Positions 26,948 to 37,173 are shown, counted from the stretch's first letter. The stretch: DNA of 64,000 nt from Modestobacter sp. VKM Ac-2986 (GCF_026967795.1 NZ_JAPVBH010000002.1:620001-684000), one strand, 5' to 3'. The notes: generated from the letters alone by a model not told the origin. A program made the numbers and translations.

Positions 26948-27616
26948 GTGGCGGACAGTGCAGCGCACAACCTGGTGTGGATCGACTGCGAGATGACCGG
27001 ACTGGACCTGGTCAGCGACAAGCTGATCGAGGTCGCGGTGGTGGTCACCGACTCCCAGCTCAACGTGCTCGACCCCGGCCTGGACGTGATCATCCACGCC
27101 GACGACGCCGACCTCGACGGCATGGTCGAGGTCGTGCGGAAGATGCACGCGCACTCGGGCCTGACCGAGGAGGTGCGGGCCTCGACGGTCACGCTCGCCG
27201 AGGCCCAGGAGCAGGTGCTGGCCTACGTCAAGCGGTTCGTGCCCGAGCGCCGCACCGCCCCGCTGTGCGGCAACTCGATCGGCACCGACCGCGGCTTCCT
27301 GGCCCGCGACATGCCCGAGCTCGACGACCACCTGCACTACCGGATGATCGACGTCTCCTCCATCAAGGAGCTGGGCCGCCGCTGGTACCCGCGGGTCTAC
27401 TTCGCCCAGCCGCCCAAGGGCCTGGCGCACCGGGCGCTGGCCGACATCCTGGAGTCGATCCGGGAGCTGGCCTACTACCGGCAGACCCTCTTCGTGCCCG
27501 ACCCCGGCCCGACCAGCGACCAGGCGCAGGCCGCCGCGGCCGACGTCGTGGCCGCGTTCGCACCGGTGCTGGAGGCCGGCGCGGCCGACGGCGGGACGGC
27601 CGCCGCGCAGGCCTGA
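26948..27616 (+). CDS. orn: Oligoribonuclease
   Basis: 222 aa DEDDh 3'-5' exonuclease that degrades 2-5 nt RNAs and pGpG, the linear product of c-di-GMP hydrolysis. Catalytic motifs: [10 protein letters not shown] (Asp13, Glu15), [15 protein letters not shown] (Asp) and LAHRALADI (His, Asp). Length fits the family (about 180-210 aa) with an acidic Ala-rich tail. The start at GTG 26948 is fixed by the conserved N-terminus and the -10 box. tRNA-His follows about 100 bp downstream. Confidence 0.95.
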   Translation: MADSAAHNLVWIDCEMTGLDLVSDKLIEVAVVVTDSQLNVLDPGLDVIIHADDADLDGMVEVVRKMHAHSGLTEEVRASTVTLAEAQEQVLAYVKRFVPERRTAPLCGNSIGTDRGFLARDMPELDDHLHYRMIDVSSIKELGRRWYPRVYFAQPPKGLAHRALADILESIRELAYYRQTLFVPDPGPTSDQAQAAAADVVAAFAPVLEAGAADGGTAAAQA

Positions 27617-27712
27617 CCGGGTCCCCGACCCCGGGCTCGTCACCGGCCTGAGGGTCTCCGGTATCGTCATCTCGTCCACCGGGCCGGCTCTCGCCAGCCG
27701 CCCGGTGTACAT

Positions 27713-27786
27713 GGTGGGTGTAGCTCAGTTGGTAGAGCGCCAGGTTGTGATCCTGGATGTCGCGGGTTCAAGTCCCGTCACTCACC
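27713..27786 (+). tRNA. tRNA-His (GTG)
   Basis: A full cloverleaf: acceptor GTGGGTG/CACTCAC, D arm GCTC..GAGC, anticodon stem CCAGG/CCTGG with loop TTGTGAT (anticodon GTG), T arm with TTCAAGT. The extra 5' G at 27713 pairs with C73 at 27786, the tRNA-His identity element. CCA is not encoded. A -10-like TATCGT lies at 27662-27667. Confidence 0.95.
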
Positions 27787-27792
27787 CCGACA

Positions 27793-27826
27793 GAGGGCCC
27801 CGGTCAGCACGCTGACCGGGGCCCTC
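27793..27826 (+). terminator. tRNA-His terminator
   Basis: Perfect 15-bp stem (27793-27807 with 27812-27826), 4-nt loop CACG, directly after the tRNA. Confidence 0.9.
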
Positions 27827-27844
27827 CTGCGTCCGGGCACACCG

Positions 27845-27876
27845 GAGACCCCGGTCGGCGGACCGACCGGGGTCTC
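27845..27876 (-). terminator. Terminator of the sortase gene
   Basis: Perfect 14-bp stem (27845-27858 with 27863-27876), loop CGGA. It lies 46 bp past the sortase stop codon and tail-to-tail with the tRNA terminator. Confidence 0.85.
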
Positions 27877-27922
27877 GGGCGTCATGACGGGGTCAGGGTC
27901 ATGGGTGGAGCGGGGTCCCGAC

Positions 27923-28618
27923 TCAGCGGGCGAACACGACGACGTCGTCGGCGGGGCTGCTGTCGGACGGGCCGCCGCAGGTGATCAACCGCAGCTCGGG
28001 CTCCTCGGTGTCGCCGTACAGGGCCAGGGTCGGGAACCGGCCCCCGGGCACGACCCGCGTCTCGTAGACGGTGAAGCGGGCCAGGGTGCCGTCGGCGCGG
28101 GTCACCTCGACCTGGTCGCCGACCGTCAGCTCGCCGAGGTCGTGGAAGACCGCGGGCAGGTGGGCGGCGCTGTCGACGTGCCCCTCGAACACGGCCGGAC
28201 CCCGCTCCCCCGGCCGCGGTGAGCCGGTGGACCACGCGGCCGCCTCGTGGTCGGGGCAGGACCCGGACCCGGTGGCCGCCCCGTCGCCCGCGCCGAGCGG
28301 GAGCACCGGGGACTCGACGTCGATCGCCGGGATCTCCACCGAGACGGGCAGCTCGACCGGCGCCGCCGTCGGCAGGTCGACCAGGACGGGCACGGCCGTG
28401 GACGGCGGGGCACCGACCGTCGCCGCGGCCAGGGCCGTGCCGGGGTCCTGGCCCAGGACCCCGACCGCCGCTGCGCCACCGCTCCCGAGGAGCAGCAGCG
28501 CCGCGAGGACGACGGCCGCCCGGCCACCGGGACGGCGGTCAGGGGCACCTGCCACGCTGCCGGTCACCGGGCGACGGCGCGGAGGACGCCCGCTCGGGTG
28601 CTGCTCCGCACGGTGCAC
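27923..28618 (-). CDS. Class F sortase
   Basis: About 231 aa, type II membrane protein. After a basic N-terminus there is one hydrophobic helix (AAVVLAALLLLGSGGAAAVGVLG), a Thr/Ala/Pro linker and a sortase beta-barrel. Catalytic residues are visible: His in FEGHVDSA, Cys in LRLITCGG (the TLxTC-like motif) and a C-terminal VVVFAR Arg. Class F sortases occur in actinobacteria with one transmembrane helix and mostly unknown substrates. Starts at GTG 28618 and GTG 28567 are both possible; neither has a strong ribosome-binding site. No LPxTG-type substrate gene is adjacent. Confidence 0.85.
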   Translation of the reverse strand: MHRAEQHPSGRPPRRRPVTGSVAGAPDRRPGGRAAVVLAALLLLGSGGAAAVGVLGQDPGTALAAATVGAPPSTAVPVLVDLPTAAPVELPVSVEIPAIDVESPVLPLGAGDGAATGSGSCPDHEAAAWSTGSPRPGERGPAVFEGHVDSAAHLPAVFHDLGELTVGDQVEVTRADGTLARFTVYETRVVPGGRFPTLALYGDTEEPELRLITCGGPSDSSPADDVVVFAR

Positions 28619-28783
28619 CTCCCCCTGCTCGACCCCGGCCCCGGCTGCGGGGCACCCCGCGTCCGCAGGGCTGACCCGGGTTCGTGCCGGGACCGCGATC
28701 CGGATGGGTCCGGCGGGCGCCACACCTCCGCGCCGGCCCGGGGACGCCGTGCGTCCGTCGGCACCGTGGGGCATCGTCGGCGG

Positions 28784-29326
28784 GTGCCCTTCGACTCCCG
28801 CACGATCACCGTCCGCCGGACCGGTGAGGAGACCTGGGAGGTGCTGGAGCCCCTGGTCTACCGCGGCCGCCGCGACACCTTCGTCGTCCCGGCCGGGTTC
28901 CGCACCGACTTCGCCACCGTGCCGCGGGTGGTGGTGTGGCTGATCCCCCGCTTCGGCCGGTACACGCTCGCCGCGGTGCTGCACGACTGGCTGGTCACGG
29001 TCGGGCTGCTCTCCGGGGCGGTCAGCTCCCGGGACGCCGACGGGCTGTTCCGCCGCGTGCTCGCCGAGCTCGACGTGCCGCCGGTGCGCCGCTGGCTGAT
29101 GTGGTGCGGCGTCCGGTGGGGCGCGCTGGCCAACCCGCTGCGCCGGCCGGGCTGGTGGCGGGACGCGCCGCGGCTGCTGCCGTTGTCGGTGCTGGCCGCG
29201 CCGGTCGTCGTCCCGCCCGCGCTGGTGATCAGCGCGGCCCTGGCGGTCTACACCGTCGTCGAGTCCGCGGTCACCCGGCTCGTGCCGGGGAGCGGGCGAC
29301 GGGGCGATCGCGGCCTGCGCCTCTGA
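28784..29326 (+). CDS. DUF1353 family protein
   Basis: 180 aa. The DUF1353 core is visible as FVVPAGFRTDFATVPRVVVWL followed by LAAVLHDWLVTVG. The C-terminus has one hydrophobic segment (LSVLAAPVVVPPALVISAALAVYTVV), so it may be membrane-attached. The family is found in phages and bacteria, and its function is unknown. GTG 28784 is chosen because the conserved region starts soon after. It is divergent from the sortase gene. Confidence 0.75.
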   Translation: MPFDSRTITVRRTGEETWEVLEPLVYRGRRDTFVVPAGFRTDFATVPRVVVWLIPRFGRYTLAAVLHDWLVTVGLLSGAVSSRDADGLFRRVLAELDVPPVRRWLMWCGVRWGALANPLRRPGWWRDAPRLLPLSVLAAPVVVPPALVISAALAVYTVVESAVTRLVPGSGRRGDRGLRL

Positions 29327-29333
29327 GACGCGA

Positions 29334-29367
29334 CAGCGGCCGCGACCCGGTCGGGTCGCGGCCGCTG
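29334..29367. terminator. Bidirectional terminator hairpin
   Basis: Perfect 15-bp stem (29334-29348 with 29353-29367), loop GGTC. It lies between the convergent DUF1353 and L,D-transpeptidase genes. Confidence 0.9.
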
Positions 29368-29378
29368 GGGGCGGGGGG

Positions 29379-30593
29379 TCAGGACAGCGCGCTGCCGGCC
29401 GTCCACTGGTCCCACGGGACTGCCCAGTCGTAGATGTCGCCGTCGGCCGGGCCCAGCGTGCCGCCGATGGAGTTGACCACCTCGACGACGTCGCCGGGCT
29501 GGGAGAACTCGTAGAACCACCGCGCCCGCTCGTCGGTGAGGTTGATGCAGCCGTGGCTGACGTTCGACGAGCCCTGCTGGCGCACCGACCACGGCGCCCC
29601 GTGCACGAACTCCCCGTTGTTGGAGATGCGGGTCGCGTACTTGACCGGGGTCCGGTAGCCGCCGGGGGCGTCGGCGGCCAGGCCGAACGTCGAGGAGTCC
29701 ATGGTGATGTCGGCGAACTTCTCCAGCACCACGTGCGCGCCGTTGTGGGTGGGGTTCTCCGCGCTGCCGGCGCTCATCGGGAAGGTCTGCTGGACCTCCC
29801 CGCCGCTGCGCACGGTGAGCGTGTGCGCGGCGGCGTCGGCGACCGAGACGTGCGCCTCGCCGACGTGGAAGGAGACGGTGCGGTCGACCTTGCCCCAGAC
29901 CCCGTCGCCGAAGTCGACGCCGAACAGGTCGGCGGTGACGGTGACGTCGGTGTCGGCCGGCCAGTAGGTCGACGGGCGGAAGTGCACCTCGCTGGCGTCG
30001 ACCCAGCTCCACACCCCGTCGGTCGGGGTGGAGGAGGTGACGGTCAGGTGGCGCTCGACGGTCGCCTGGTCGGCCACCGGCTCGTCGAAGAAGACCCGGA
30101 CCGGCATGCCCACCCCCACGGTGGTGCCGTCCAGCGGGCCGATGTCGGGCTTGTCCTGCAGCCGAGGGGTGACCGTGGTGAAGGTCGAGGTCCCGGTGGT
30201 CACCTGGTCGCCGGCGCTGGCCGCCGTGGCCGTCACCGTGTAGGTCGTGCCGTAGGCCAGGTCCTGGGCCGGGGTCCAGGCCTCGGTGTCGGCGTCCACC
30301 GGCACCAGCGCGCCGTCCACCGGCGCCCCGCTCCCGTCGGTGACCGTGACGTCGTCGAGCTCGCCGTCGGTGACGTCGACCTCCAGCGGCTGGGCCGGGG
30401 AGACGTCGGTGGCGCCGTCGGCGATGTTCACGGTCAACTGCGCGGGCGGGGCGGCCGGGGCGGACGAGGAAGCGGACGACGACGCCCCGCTGTCGGCGGT
30501 GGCGTCGGACGAGGCGCCCGTGCAGCCGGCCACGAGTGCGAGCACCGCGGCGACGAGCACCGGCGCGGTCCTTCTCCCCTGCTGGACCCCCAC
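29379..30593 (-). CDS. L,D-transpeptidase, lipoprotein with Ig-like domains
   Basis: 404 aa. The signal peptide ends in lipobox LALVAGC, followed by a Ser/Ala/Asp linker, two bacterial Ig-like domains (residues about 70-260) and a YkuD catalytic domain. The active-site His and Cys lie in FVHGAPWSV and NVSHGCINLTDE. The layout matches mycobacterial LdtMt2/LdtMt5-like enzymes that make 3-3 cross-links in peptidoglycan. GTG 30593 is chosen because GGGGAGG lies about 10 nt upstream and the lipoprotein signal begins there. Confidence 0.9.
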   Translation of the reverse strand: MGVQQGRRTAPVLVAAVLALVAGCTGASSDATADSGASSSASSSAPAAPPAQLTVNIADGATDVSPAQPLEVDVTDGELDDVTVTDGSGAPVDGALVPVDADTEAWTPAQDLAYGTTYTVTATAASAGDQVTTGTSTFTTVTPRLQDKPDIGPLDGTTVGVGMPVRVFFDEPVADQATVERHLTVTSSTPTDGVWSWVDASEVHFRPSTYWPADTDVTVTADLFGVDFGDGVWGKVDRTVSFHVGEAHVSVADAAAHTLTVRSGGEVQQTFPMSAGSAENPTHNGAHVVLEKFADITMDSSTFGLAADAPGGYRTPVKYATRISNNGEFVHGAPWSVRQQGSSNVSHGCINLTDERARWFYEFSQPGDVVEVVNSIGGTLGPADGDIYDWAVPWDQWTAGSALS

Positions 30594-30801
30594 GACGACC
30601 TGCCTCCCCGCGAGCACCACCGGCCGGGACCCTCCCGGCCGGTGGTGCACACCACCCTCAGTGTCCACGCGCTGGCTGTCAGTCGGTTGGGTCGCGGCAC
30701 GGTGTGTCCGGACCGCTCTCGGCCGGGCAGGACCCCCACCGACACGCGCCCGGACCGACGTGTACAGTTCTCTCCTGTTGCCCGGTCCGCCCGGGGAGCA
30801 C

Positions 30802-30877
<76 letters not shown>

Positions 30878-30878
30878 C

Positions 30879-30916
30879 ACGGAACGGCCCCGTCCACCCG
30901 GACGGGGCCGTTCCGT
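30879..30916 (+). terminator. tRNA-Lys terminator
   Basis: Perfect 17-bp stem (30879-30895 with 30900-30916) and a 4-nt loop, 1 nt after the encoded CCA. Confidence 0.9.
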
Positions 30917-31052
30917 CGTTCCAGCCCCCGGACAGGGGGCAGCCCGGTGGCCGTGTCGTCGACCACCGGGCCTGGGACCTGCCCCGTGCCGGCACGGCGC
31001 AGCTCCTCAGGAGGTCGTTCCCGAACAGTGGGGCGCGCAACCGGCGCCGGGG

Positions 31053-31784
31053 TCAGCTGGGCCGGTCGAGCTGGAACTCGCCGGTGCGCACCAGCTGCTC
31101 GGCGATGTCGCGGAGCTTGCGGTTGGCCCGCATCGACACCGCGGCCATCGCCTGGAACGCCTGGTCGGCGGTCAGCTTGTGCCGCTCCATCAGGATGCCC
31201 TTGGCCTGGTCGATGACCGCCCGGGACTCCAGCGCCACCTGCAGGTTGTCGGCCATGTTCCGGGCCGTCTCGTAGGCGTGCATGTTGGCCACGGCGACCG
31301 CGGCGTAGGGGGCGAACTTCTGTGCCGCCTGCCGGGCCTCGTCGTCGAAGGCGTCCGTCTCACGGGCGTAGACGTTCAGCGCCCCGGACAGCCCCTCCTG
31401 GATGCGCAGGGGCACCGACAGGGAACTGCCGCTGCCCCGTTCCCGGGCGACCTCCGCGTACTCCGGCCAGCGCGGGTCGGTGCTGGCGTCACTGATCTCG
31501 GTGAGCTCACCTGTCGAGGCGGCGTGCAGGCACGGGCCGTACCCGCGGCCGTACTGGCTCTCGTCGAGGTCCATGGCCAGCTGGCCCGTGGAGACCGCGG
31601 TGGTGGCCTTGTCGTTGGCCAACAGCGTGATCGAGACCTCCGGGCTGCCCGGCAGGACCTCCTTCGCCAGGTCGGTCACCGTTCGCAGGACCGACTCCAT
31701 CGACTGGTCCCGGAGGGCGATGTTGCCCAGACGCTCCAGAGCGTCCAGGGCCTGGGCATGACGGGACTGGGTGTTCTCGGGCAT
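31053..31784 (-). CDS. GAF-ANTAR regulator (copy 1)
   Basis: 243 aa. GAF sensor domain (residues about 20-165, MESVLRTVTDLAKEVLPGSPEVSITLL onward) and C-terminal ANTAR domain (RAVIDQAKGILMERHKLTADQAFQAMAAVSMRANRKLRDIAEQLV). ANTAR domains bind paired-hexaloop RNA hairpins and act as antiterminators. ATG 31784 is preferred over longer readings because the conserved N-terminus (MPENTQSRHAQALDALERLG) starts there. It is divergent from a clear paralogue at 32125 across 340 bp. Confidence 0.88.
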   Translation of the reverse strand: MPENTQSRHAQALDALERLGNIALRDQSMESVLRTVTDLAKEVLPGSPEVSITLLANDKATTAVSTGQLAMDLDESQYGRGYGPCLHAASTGELTEISDASTDPRWPEYAEVARERGSGSSLSVPLRIQEGLSGALNVYARETDAFDDEARQAAQKFAPYAAVAVANMHAYETARNMADNLQVALESRAVIDQAKGILMERHKLTADQAFQAMAAVSMRANRKLRDIAEQLVRTGEFQLDRPS

Positions 31785-32124
31785 GACGGTGCTCCGGTTC
31801 GGCTCACCGGGGCGTCGACCTCGGCAAGGGCCCCGCCGTGGGGCCCCGCTCGCACGCACGCCGCTGTCTGACGCACAACGCGCACGACTGGGTCGTGGTT
31901 GTGCGACCAAGATACCCGGCCGGACGGCGGCGGACGTCCTCGTCACCGCGGCTCCTCGACCGGCCGTGTGGACGCGGGCGGGTCTGGCTATGCTCGCCAG
32001 GCCAACGCGTCACACAGCCGGCGTGCGGCAGCAGGGTCCCGACCTCTGCACTCCGCCCGAGCCCATGGGCTCGATCCCGCCGGCACGTGGGCTGTCCGGT
32101 GCCACCTGACGCCGGAGCACCCCC
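31785..32124. other. 340-bp divergent regulatory region between GAF-ANTAR paralogues
   Basis: It contains no gene. It holds a composite hairpin at 31872-31905, a minus-strand -10-like TATCTT (31914-31909) and a plus-strand -10-like TATGCT near 31988. The minus promoter would place the hairpin at the 5' end of the copy-1 leader. Confidence 0.5.
31872..31905 (-). promoter_or_regulatory. Composite hairpin in the GAF-ANTAR leader region
   Basis: CGCACAAC pairs with GTTGTGCG and, inside, CACGAC pairs with GTCGTG around a TGG loop, with a GCG bulge. All pairs are perfect. It may be an operator or an RNA element in the leader. Confidence 0.45.
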
Positions 32125-32850
32125 TTGACGCGCCCCACCCACGAGGACGACCTCGCCCAGCTCGCCTTCGACGAGCTCGGCCGGATGTCCTTCGCCGACC
32201 ACTCGCTGGAGTCGGTGCTGCAGAAGGTCACCGACCTGGCCGCCCGGGTGCTCCCCGGCGAGCCGGCCACCTCCGTCACGATCGTCGACGCGGGCCGCGC
32301 GACCACCGTCGCCGCCAGCCATCCCCTGGCCCGACAACTGGACCAGGTCCAGTACGCCCAGGGCTCCGGCCCGTGCCTGCAGGCCGCCACCACGGGCGTC
32401 GTGGTCGAGCTGCTCGACACCGCGACGGAGTCGCGCTGGGCCCCCTTCCCGCAGGTCGCCGCCCAGCGGGACTGCAAGGGGGTGATGTCGTTCCCGCTGC
32501 CGCCGCAGGAGCTGATCAGCGGCGGGCTGAACGTCTACTCCCGCAGCACGTCACAGCCGCTGGACGAGCGCACCCGGGCCGTCGCCGCCCGCTTCGCCGC
32601 CTATGCGGTCGTGCCGGTGTCGAACATGTACCTGTACGAGAGCGCGGTCGGGCGGGCCGAGAACCTCCGCGCCGCGCTGGACTCCCGGGCCGTGATCGAC
32701 CAGGCCAAGGGCATCCTGATGGAGCGCCACAAGCTCTCCGCCGACCAGGCCTTCTCGGCGCTGGCCGAGGTGTCGATGGCGACCAACACCCGGGTGCGCG
32801 ACGTCGCCGAGCGCTTCGTGCACACCGGCGAGCTGCCGCACACCCCCTGA
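32125..32850 (+). CDS. GAF-ANTAR regulator (copy 2)
   Basis: 241 aa with a TTG start. The GAF domain (SLESVLQKVTDLAARVLPGEPATSVTIVD) and ANTAR domain (RAVIDQAKGILMERHKLSADQAFSALAEVSMATNTRVRDVAERFV) are closely similar to copy 1, so this is an inverted duplication. No classical ribosome-binding site is seen beyond CCGGAGC about 9 nt upstream. It is followed within 50 bp by two small paralogous genes that may be co-transcribed. Confidence 0.87.
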   Translation: MTRPTHEDDLAQLAFDELGRMSFADHSLESVLQKVTDLAARVLPGEPATSVTIVDAGRATTVAASHPLARQLDQVQYAQGSGPCLQAATTGVVVELLDTATESRWAPFPQVAAQRDCKGVMSFPLPPQELISGGLNVYSRSTSQPLDERTRAVAARFAAYAVVPVSNMYLYESAVGRAENLRAALDSRAVIDQAKGILMERHKLSADQAFSALAEVSMATNTRVRDVAERFVHTGELPHTP

Positions 32851-32898
32851 CCCGGCGGCGGGTTCGGGCAGCACCCCCCGTTGGGCACGGTCCCGGGC

Positions 32899-33270
32899 AT
32901 GACCACCCCCACCGAGAACGCCGTCGCCCTCGGCGCGCGGCGCGCGCGCCAGCACCTGTCCCTGGCCGACGCCGGGCACCGCGAGCAGGCCGACTTCGTG
33001 ATCGACGTCCTCGGCGACCCCGGCGCGCTGCTGGCCATGGGAGCGGGGTCCACCGCGCTGGCCCGGATGGCCGCCCGACTGCTCCCCCCGGCTCCGCGTG
33101 CGCGGGCCGGCGCCCGGCAGCTCGAGCTCGCCCGGGTGCGCGACGACGCCGGGTCCGACGTCGATGCGCTGCGGGGCTGGCTGCGGCAGGCCACCGCCGA
33201 GGCGCTCGCCGTCACCCGGCTGGCCGAGCCCGATGCGGCAGCACGCCGCGCGCTGTTCCTGTCCCCCTGA
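32899..33270 (+). CDS. Conserved hypothetical protein, tandem paralogue 1
   Basis: 123 aa, all-helical by residue pattern, with no signal peptide or membrane segment. Shared blocks with the next gene are LGAxRAxxxL, the GAGxTALAR core and a RDDAGSDVDALRGWLRQATAE...VTRLAE C-terminal helix. The family is not recognised. It starts 48 bp after the GAF-ANTAR gene stop, so it probably belongs to the same transcript. Confidence 0.65.
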   Translation: MTTPTENAVALGARRARQHLSLADAGHREQADFVIDVLGDPGALLAMGAGSTALARMAARLLPPAPRARAGARQLELARVRDDAGSDVDALRGWLRQATAEALAVTRLAEPDAAARRALFLSP

Positions 33271-33326
33271 CGTGCGCCGGACCGGGCGCGGTGGTCGGCG
33301 CGACGGGCGGCAGGGACAGTGGAGGG

Positions 33327-33698
33327 GTGACCGCACCGTCCCAGTCCCCCGCCGACCTCGGCGCCCACCGCGCCGCCGAGTACCTCCGGCTGCTCGACGC
33401 CGACCGCAGCGACGAGGCCGAGGCGCTGCTCGCCGGGCTGACCGACGCCCGCGAGCTGGTCTTCGTCGGCGCCGGCTTCACCGCCCTCGCCCGCCGCACC
33501 GGCCGTACCCTGCCCACGGCCATGCGCGCCCAGGCCAGCACCCGCCAGGTGCTGCTCGGCCAGCTGCGCGACGCCAGCCGGCGCGACCCCGACGGCCTGC
33601 GCCGCTGGCTGCGCGAGGCGGGCGAGGAGGTCCGCACGGTCAACCGGCTGGCCGAGGCCGCCCGCCTGCGGCTGGGCGACCAGGCCGCCGTCAGCTGA
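33327..33698 (+). CDS. Conserved hypothetical protein, tandem paralogue 2
   Basis: 123 aa, exactly the length of the preceding gene and clearly homologous: LGAHRAAEYLRLLDADR, VGAGFTALARRTGR, RDASRRDPDGLRRWLREAGEEVRTVNRLAEAARL. GTG 33327 has GGAGG just upstream. The stop lies in the first unit of a 15-bp tandem repeat. Function unknown. Tandem duplication next to GAF-ANTAR genes suggests a shared regulatory role. Confidence 0.65.
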   Translation: MTAPSQSPADLGAHRAAEYLRLLDADRSDEAEALLAGLTDARELVFVGAGFTALARRTGRTLPTAMRAQASTRQVLLGQLRDASRRDPDGLRRWLREAGEEVRTVNRLAEAARLRLGDQAAVS

Positions 33699-33713
33699 GC
33701 CGCCGTCAGCTGA
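33684..33713. repeat. 15-bp tandem repeat spanning two convergent stop codons
   Basis: GCCGCCGTCAGCTGA occurs twice in direct tandem (33684-33698 and 33699-33713). The TGA of unit 1 ends the plus-strand gene. The TCA of unit 2 is the stop of the minus-strand MFS gene. Confidence 0.8.
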
Positions 33714-34899
33714 GCCGCGGCGCCCGGGCGACCGCGACCGCGACCGGCAGCACCAGCGCCAGCAGCCCGGCGACCAGCAGGTAGGTCAGGGGCAGGCCCA
33801 GCCCGGCGGCCACGGCGCCCACCGCCAGTGCCCCGATCGCGGTGCCGGTGTCGAAGCTGGCGTTCCACACCGCGCTGACCGTGGCGGTGCTGCCCTCCCC
33901 CGCCCGGGCCAGGGAGACGACCAGCGTCAGGTTCTGCACCGCGCCGTAGGCCACGCCCAGACCGAGGCTCCCCAGCAGCAGCGCGCCGGTGCCCGCCGGC
34001 CCGGCGAGCGACAGCCCCAGGGCCACCAGCGCCAGCCCGGCGACGCCGGTGCCCAGGGCGGCGGGCAGCAACACGCGGGCGCCGATCCGGTCGACCAGCA
34101 CGCCGACCCGCCAGCGGCAGACCGCCGTGCTGACGCCGAACACCAGCAGCGCCGCGGTCGCCGTGGCGCCGTCCGGCCGCTCGATCGGCAGGAAGGTGAC
34201 CAGCCCGCCGCCGGCCAGGGTGACCGTCAGCAGCACCAGGGACGGCGCGGCCGAGGCCCGGACCGCGGCGCGCGAGGTGCCCGGCCCGGCGTCCGCCGGC
34301 GGCGGCCCGAGCGCCCGCACCAGCCCCGGCACGAACGGCAGCGCCAGCACCGCCGAGGCACCGAGCGCCGCGACCCACGGGAAGTGCCCGGCCAGGGTCA
34401 GCGCGGCACCGCCGGGCACGGCCACCAGCGTGGGCAGGCCGGCGCCCAGGCCGTAGATGCCGATCGACTCCCCGCGCCGCTCCGGCGGCACCGCCTGGGC
34501 CGCGATCGCCGAGCCCAGCACGGTCAGGACGGCGAAGCCCACACCGCGGACGGCGGAGACCGCCAGCAGCCAGGCGACGTCGTCCCCGGCGAGGTAGAGC
34601 GGGGCCGGTGCCCCCAGCGCCACCAGCCCGGCGGCCAGCACCGGCCCGAGGCCCCAGCGGCGCACCAGTGCCGGGACGGTGCCCTGCACGAGCACGGTGA
34701 CCAGCAGGAAGACGGTGGTCGCCGAGCCGGCCGCGACCAGCCCAGCCCCGGCGTCCGCCGCGTACGCCGGCAGCGCGGCGAGCAGTACCGAGTAGCTCGT
34801 CAGGCCCAGCAGGCTGACGGCGAACATGGCCCGCACGGCCGGCAGCCGCCACAGCGAGACGCGCTCGGCCGTCGGCACTCCGTCCCCCGTTCCGGGCAC
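33706..34899 (-). CDS. MFS transporter
   Basis: 397 aa with about 12 hydrophobic helices and a cytoplasmic central loop after helix 6 (ALGPPPADAGPGTSRAA). The pattern fits a drug/metabolite exporter of the major facilitator superfamily (RWGLG after helix 2, VAALGASAVLALPF). The substrate is unknown. It is convergent with the paralogue pair and divergent from gntK. Confidence 0.82.
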   Translation of the reverse strand: MPGTGDGVPTAERVSLWRLPAVRAMFAVSLLGLTSYSVLLAALPAYAADAGAGLVAAGSATTVFLLVTVLVQGTVPALVRRWGLGPVLAAGLVALGAPAPLYLAGDDVAWLLAVSAVRGVGFAVLTVLGSAIAAQAVPPERRGESIGIYGLGAGLPTLVAVPGGAALTLAGHFPWVAALGASAVLALPFVPGLVRALGPPPADAGPGTSRAAVRASAAPSLVLLTVTLAGGGLVTFLPIERPDGATATAALLVFGVSTAVCRWRVGVLVDRIGARVLLPAALGTGVAGLALVALGLSLAGPAGTGALLLGSLGLGVAYGAVQNLTLVVSLARAGEGSTATVSAVWNASFDTGTAIGALAVGAVAAGLGLPLTYLLVAGLLALVLPVAVAVARAPRLS

Positions 34900-34927
34900 T
34901 CGCTGGTGGCGGCACGGGGCCGTTGCC

Positions 34928-34933
34928 TACGGT
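34928..34933 (+). promoter_or_regulatory. -10 box of gntK (leaderless)
   Basis: TACGGT ends 6 nt before the ATG. No Shine-Dalgarno sequence is visible, so a leaderless transcript is inferred. Confidence 0.5.
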
Positions 34934-34939
34934 TCCCCC

Positions 34940-35482
34940 ATGACCTCTCCCGTCAGCATCCCGGCGACCACCACGATCGTCGTCATGGGGGTGTCCGGTG
35001 CCGGCAAGACCAGCGCCGCCCAGGAGATCACCCGGCAGCTGGGCTGGGAGTTCATCGAGGGCGACGACCTCCACCCGGAGGCCAACGTGGCGAAGATGGC
35101 CGCCGGCACCCCGCTGGACGACGACGACCGCTGGCCGTGGCTGCGCCGGGTCGCCGAGGTGATCGGCGAGCACGAGGCCGCCGGCCACTCGCTGGTGATC
35201 ACCTGCTCGGCGCTCAAGCGCAGCTACCGCGACCTGCTGCGCGAGGGCAACCCGTCGGTGTGGTTCGCCCACGTCGACGTCCCCCGCGAGGTGCTGGCCG
35301 CACGGCTGGCCGCCCGCCGCGGGCACTTCATGCCGCCGTCCCTGCTGGACAGCCAGCTCGCGACGCTCGAGCGGCTCGGCGAGGACGAGCCCGGCGACGT
35401 CATCGCCGGGGACGCCCCGCTCGACCAGACCGTCGCCCAGGTGCTCGCCGACCTCCGCGAGGAGCGCACCCTGCAGAGCTGA
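34940..35482 (+). CDS. gntK: Gluconokinase
   Basis: 180 aa, usual family length. P-loop GVSGAGKT near residue 17, substrate block EGDDLHPEANVAKMAAGTPLDDDDRWPWL and C-terminal lid VRxxxRxxHFMP-like LAARRGHFMPPSLLDSQLATLE. It phosphorylates gluconate to 6-phosphogluconate, feeding the pentose phosphate pathway. No gluconate transporter is adjacent. Confidence 0.93.
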   Translation: MTSPVSIPATTTIVVMGVSGAGKTSAAQEITRQLGWEFIEGDDLHPEANVAKMAAGTPLDDDDRWPWLRRVAEVIGEHEAAGHSLVITCSALKRSYRDLLREGNPSVWFAHVDVPREVLAARLAARRGHFMPPSLLDSQLATLERLGEDEPGDVIAGDAPLDQTVAQVLADLREERTLQS

Positions 35483-35490
35483 GCGGAGTG

Positions 35491-35517
35491 GGATCGCGCC
35501 GGTGACCGGCGCGATCC
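35491..35517. terminator. Bidirectional terminator between gntK and pruA
   Basis: GGATCGCGCCGG pairs with CCGGCGCGATCC around TGA (12 bp), extended outside by GAGTG/CACTC. Confidence 0.85.
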
Positions 35518-35525
35518 TCCTCCAC

Positions 35526-37151
<1,626 letters not shown>

Positions 37152-37173
37152 GGGGTGCTCCTCAGCTGGAGGA

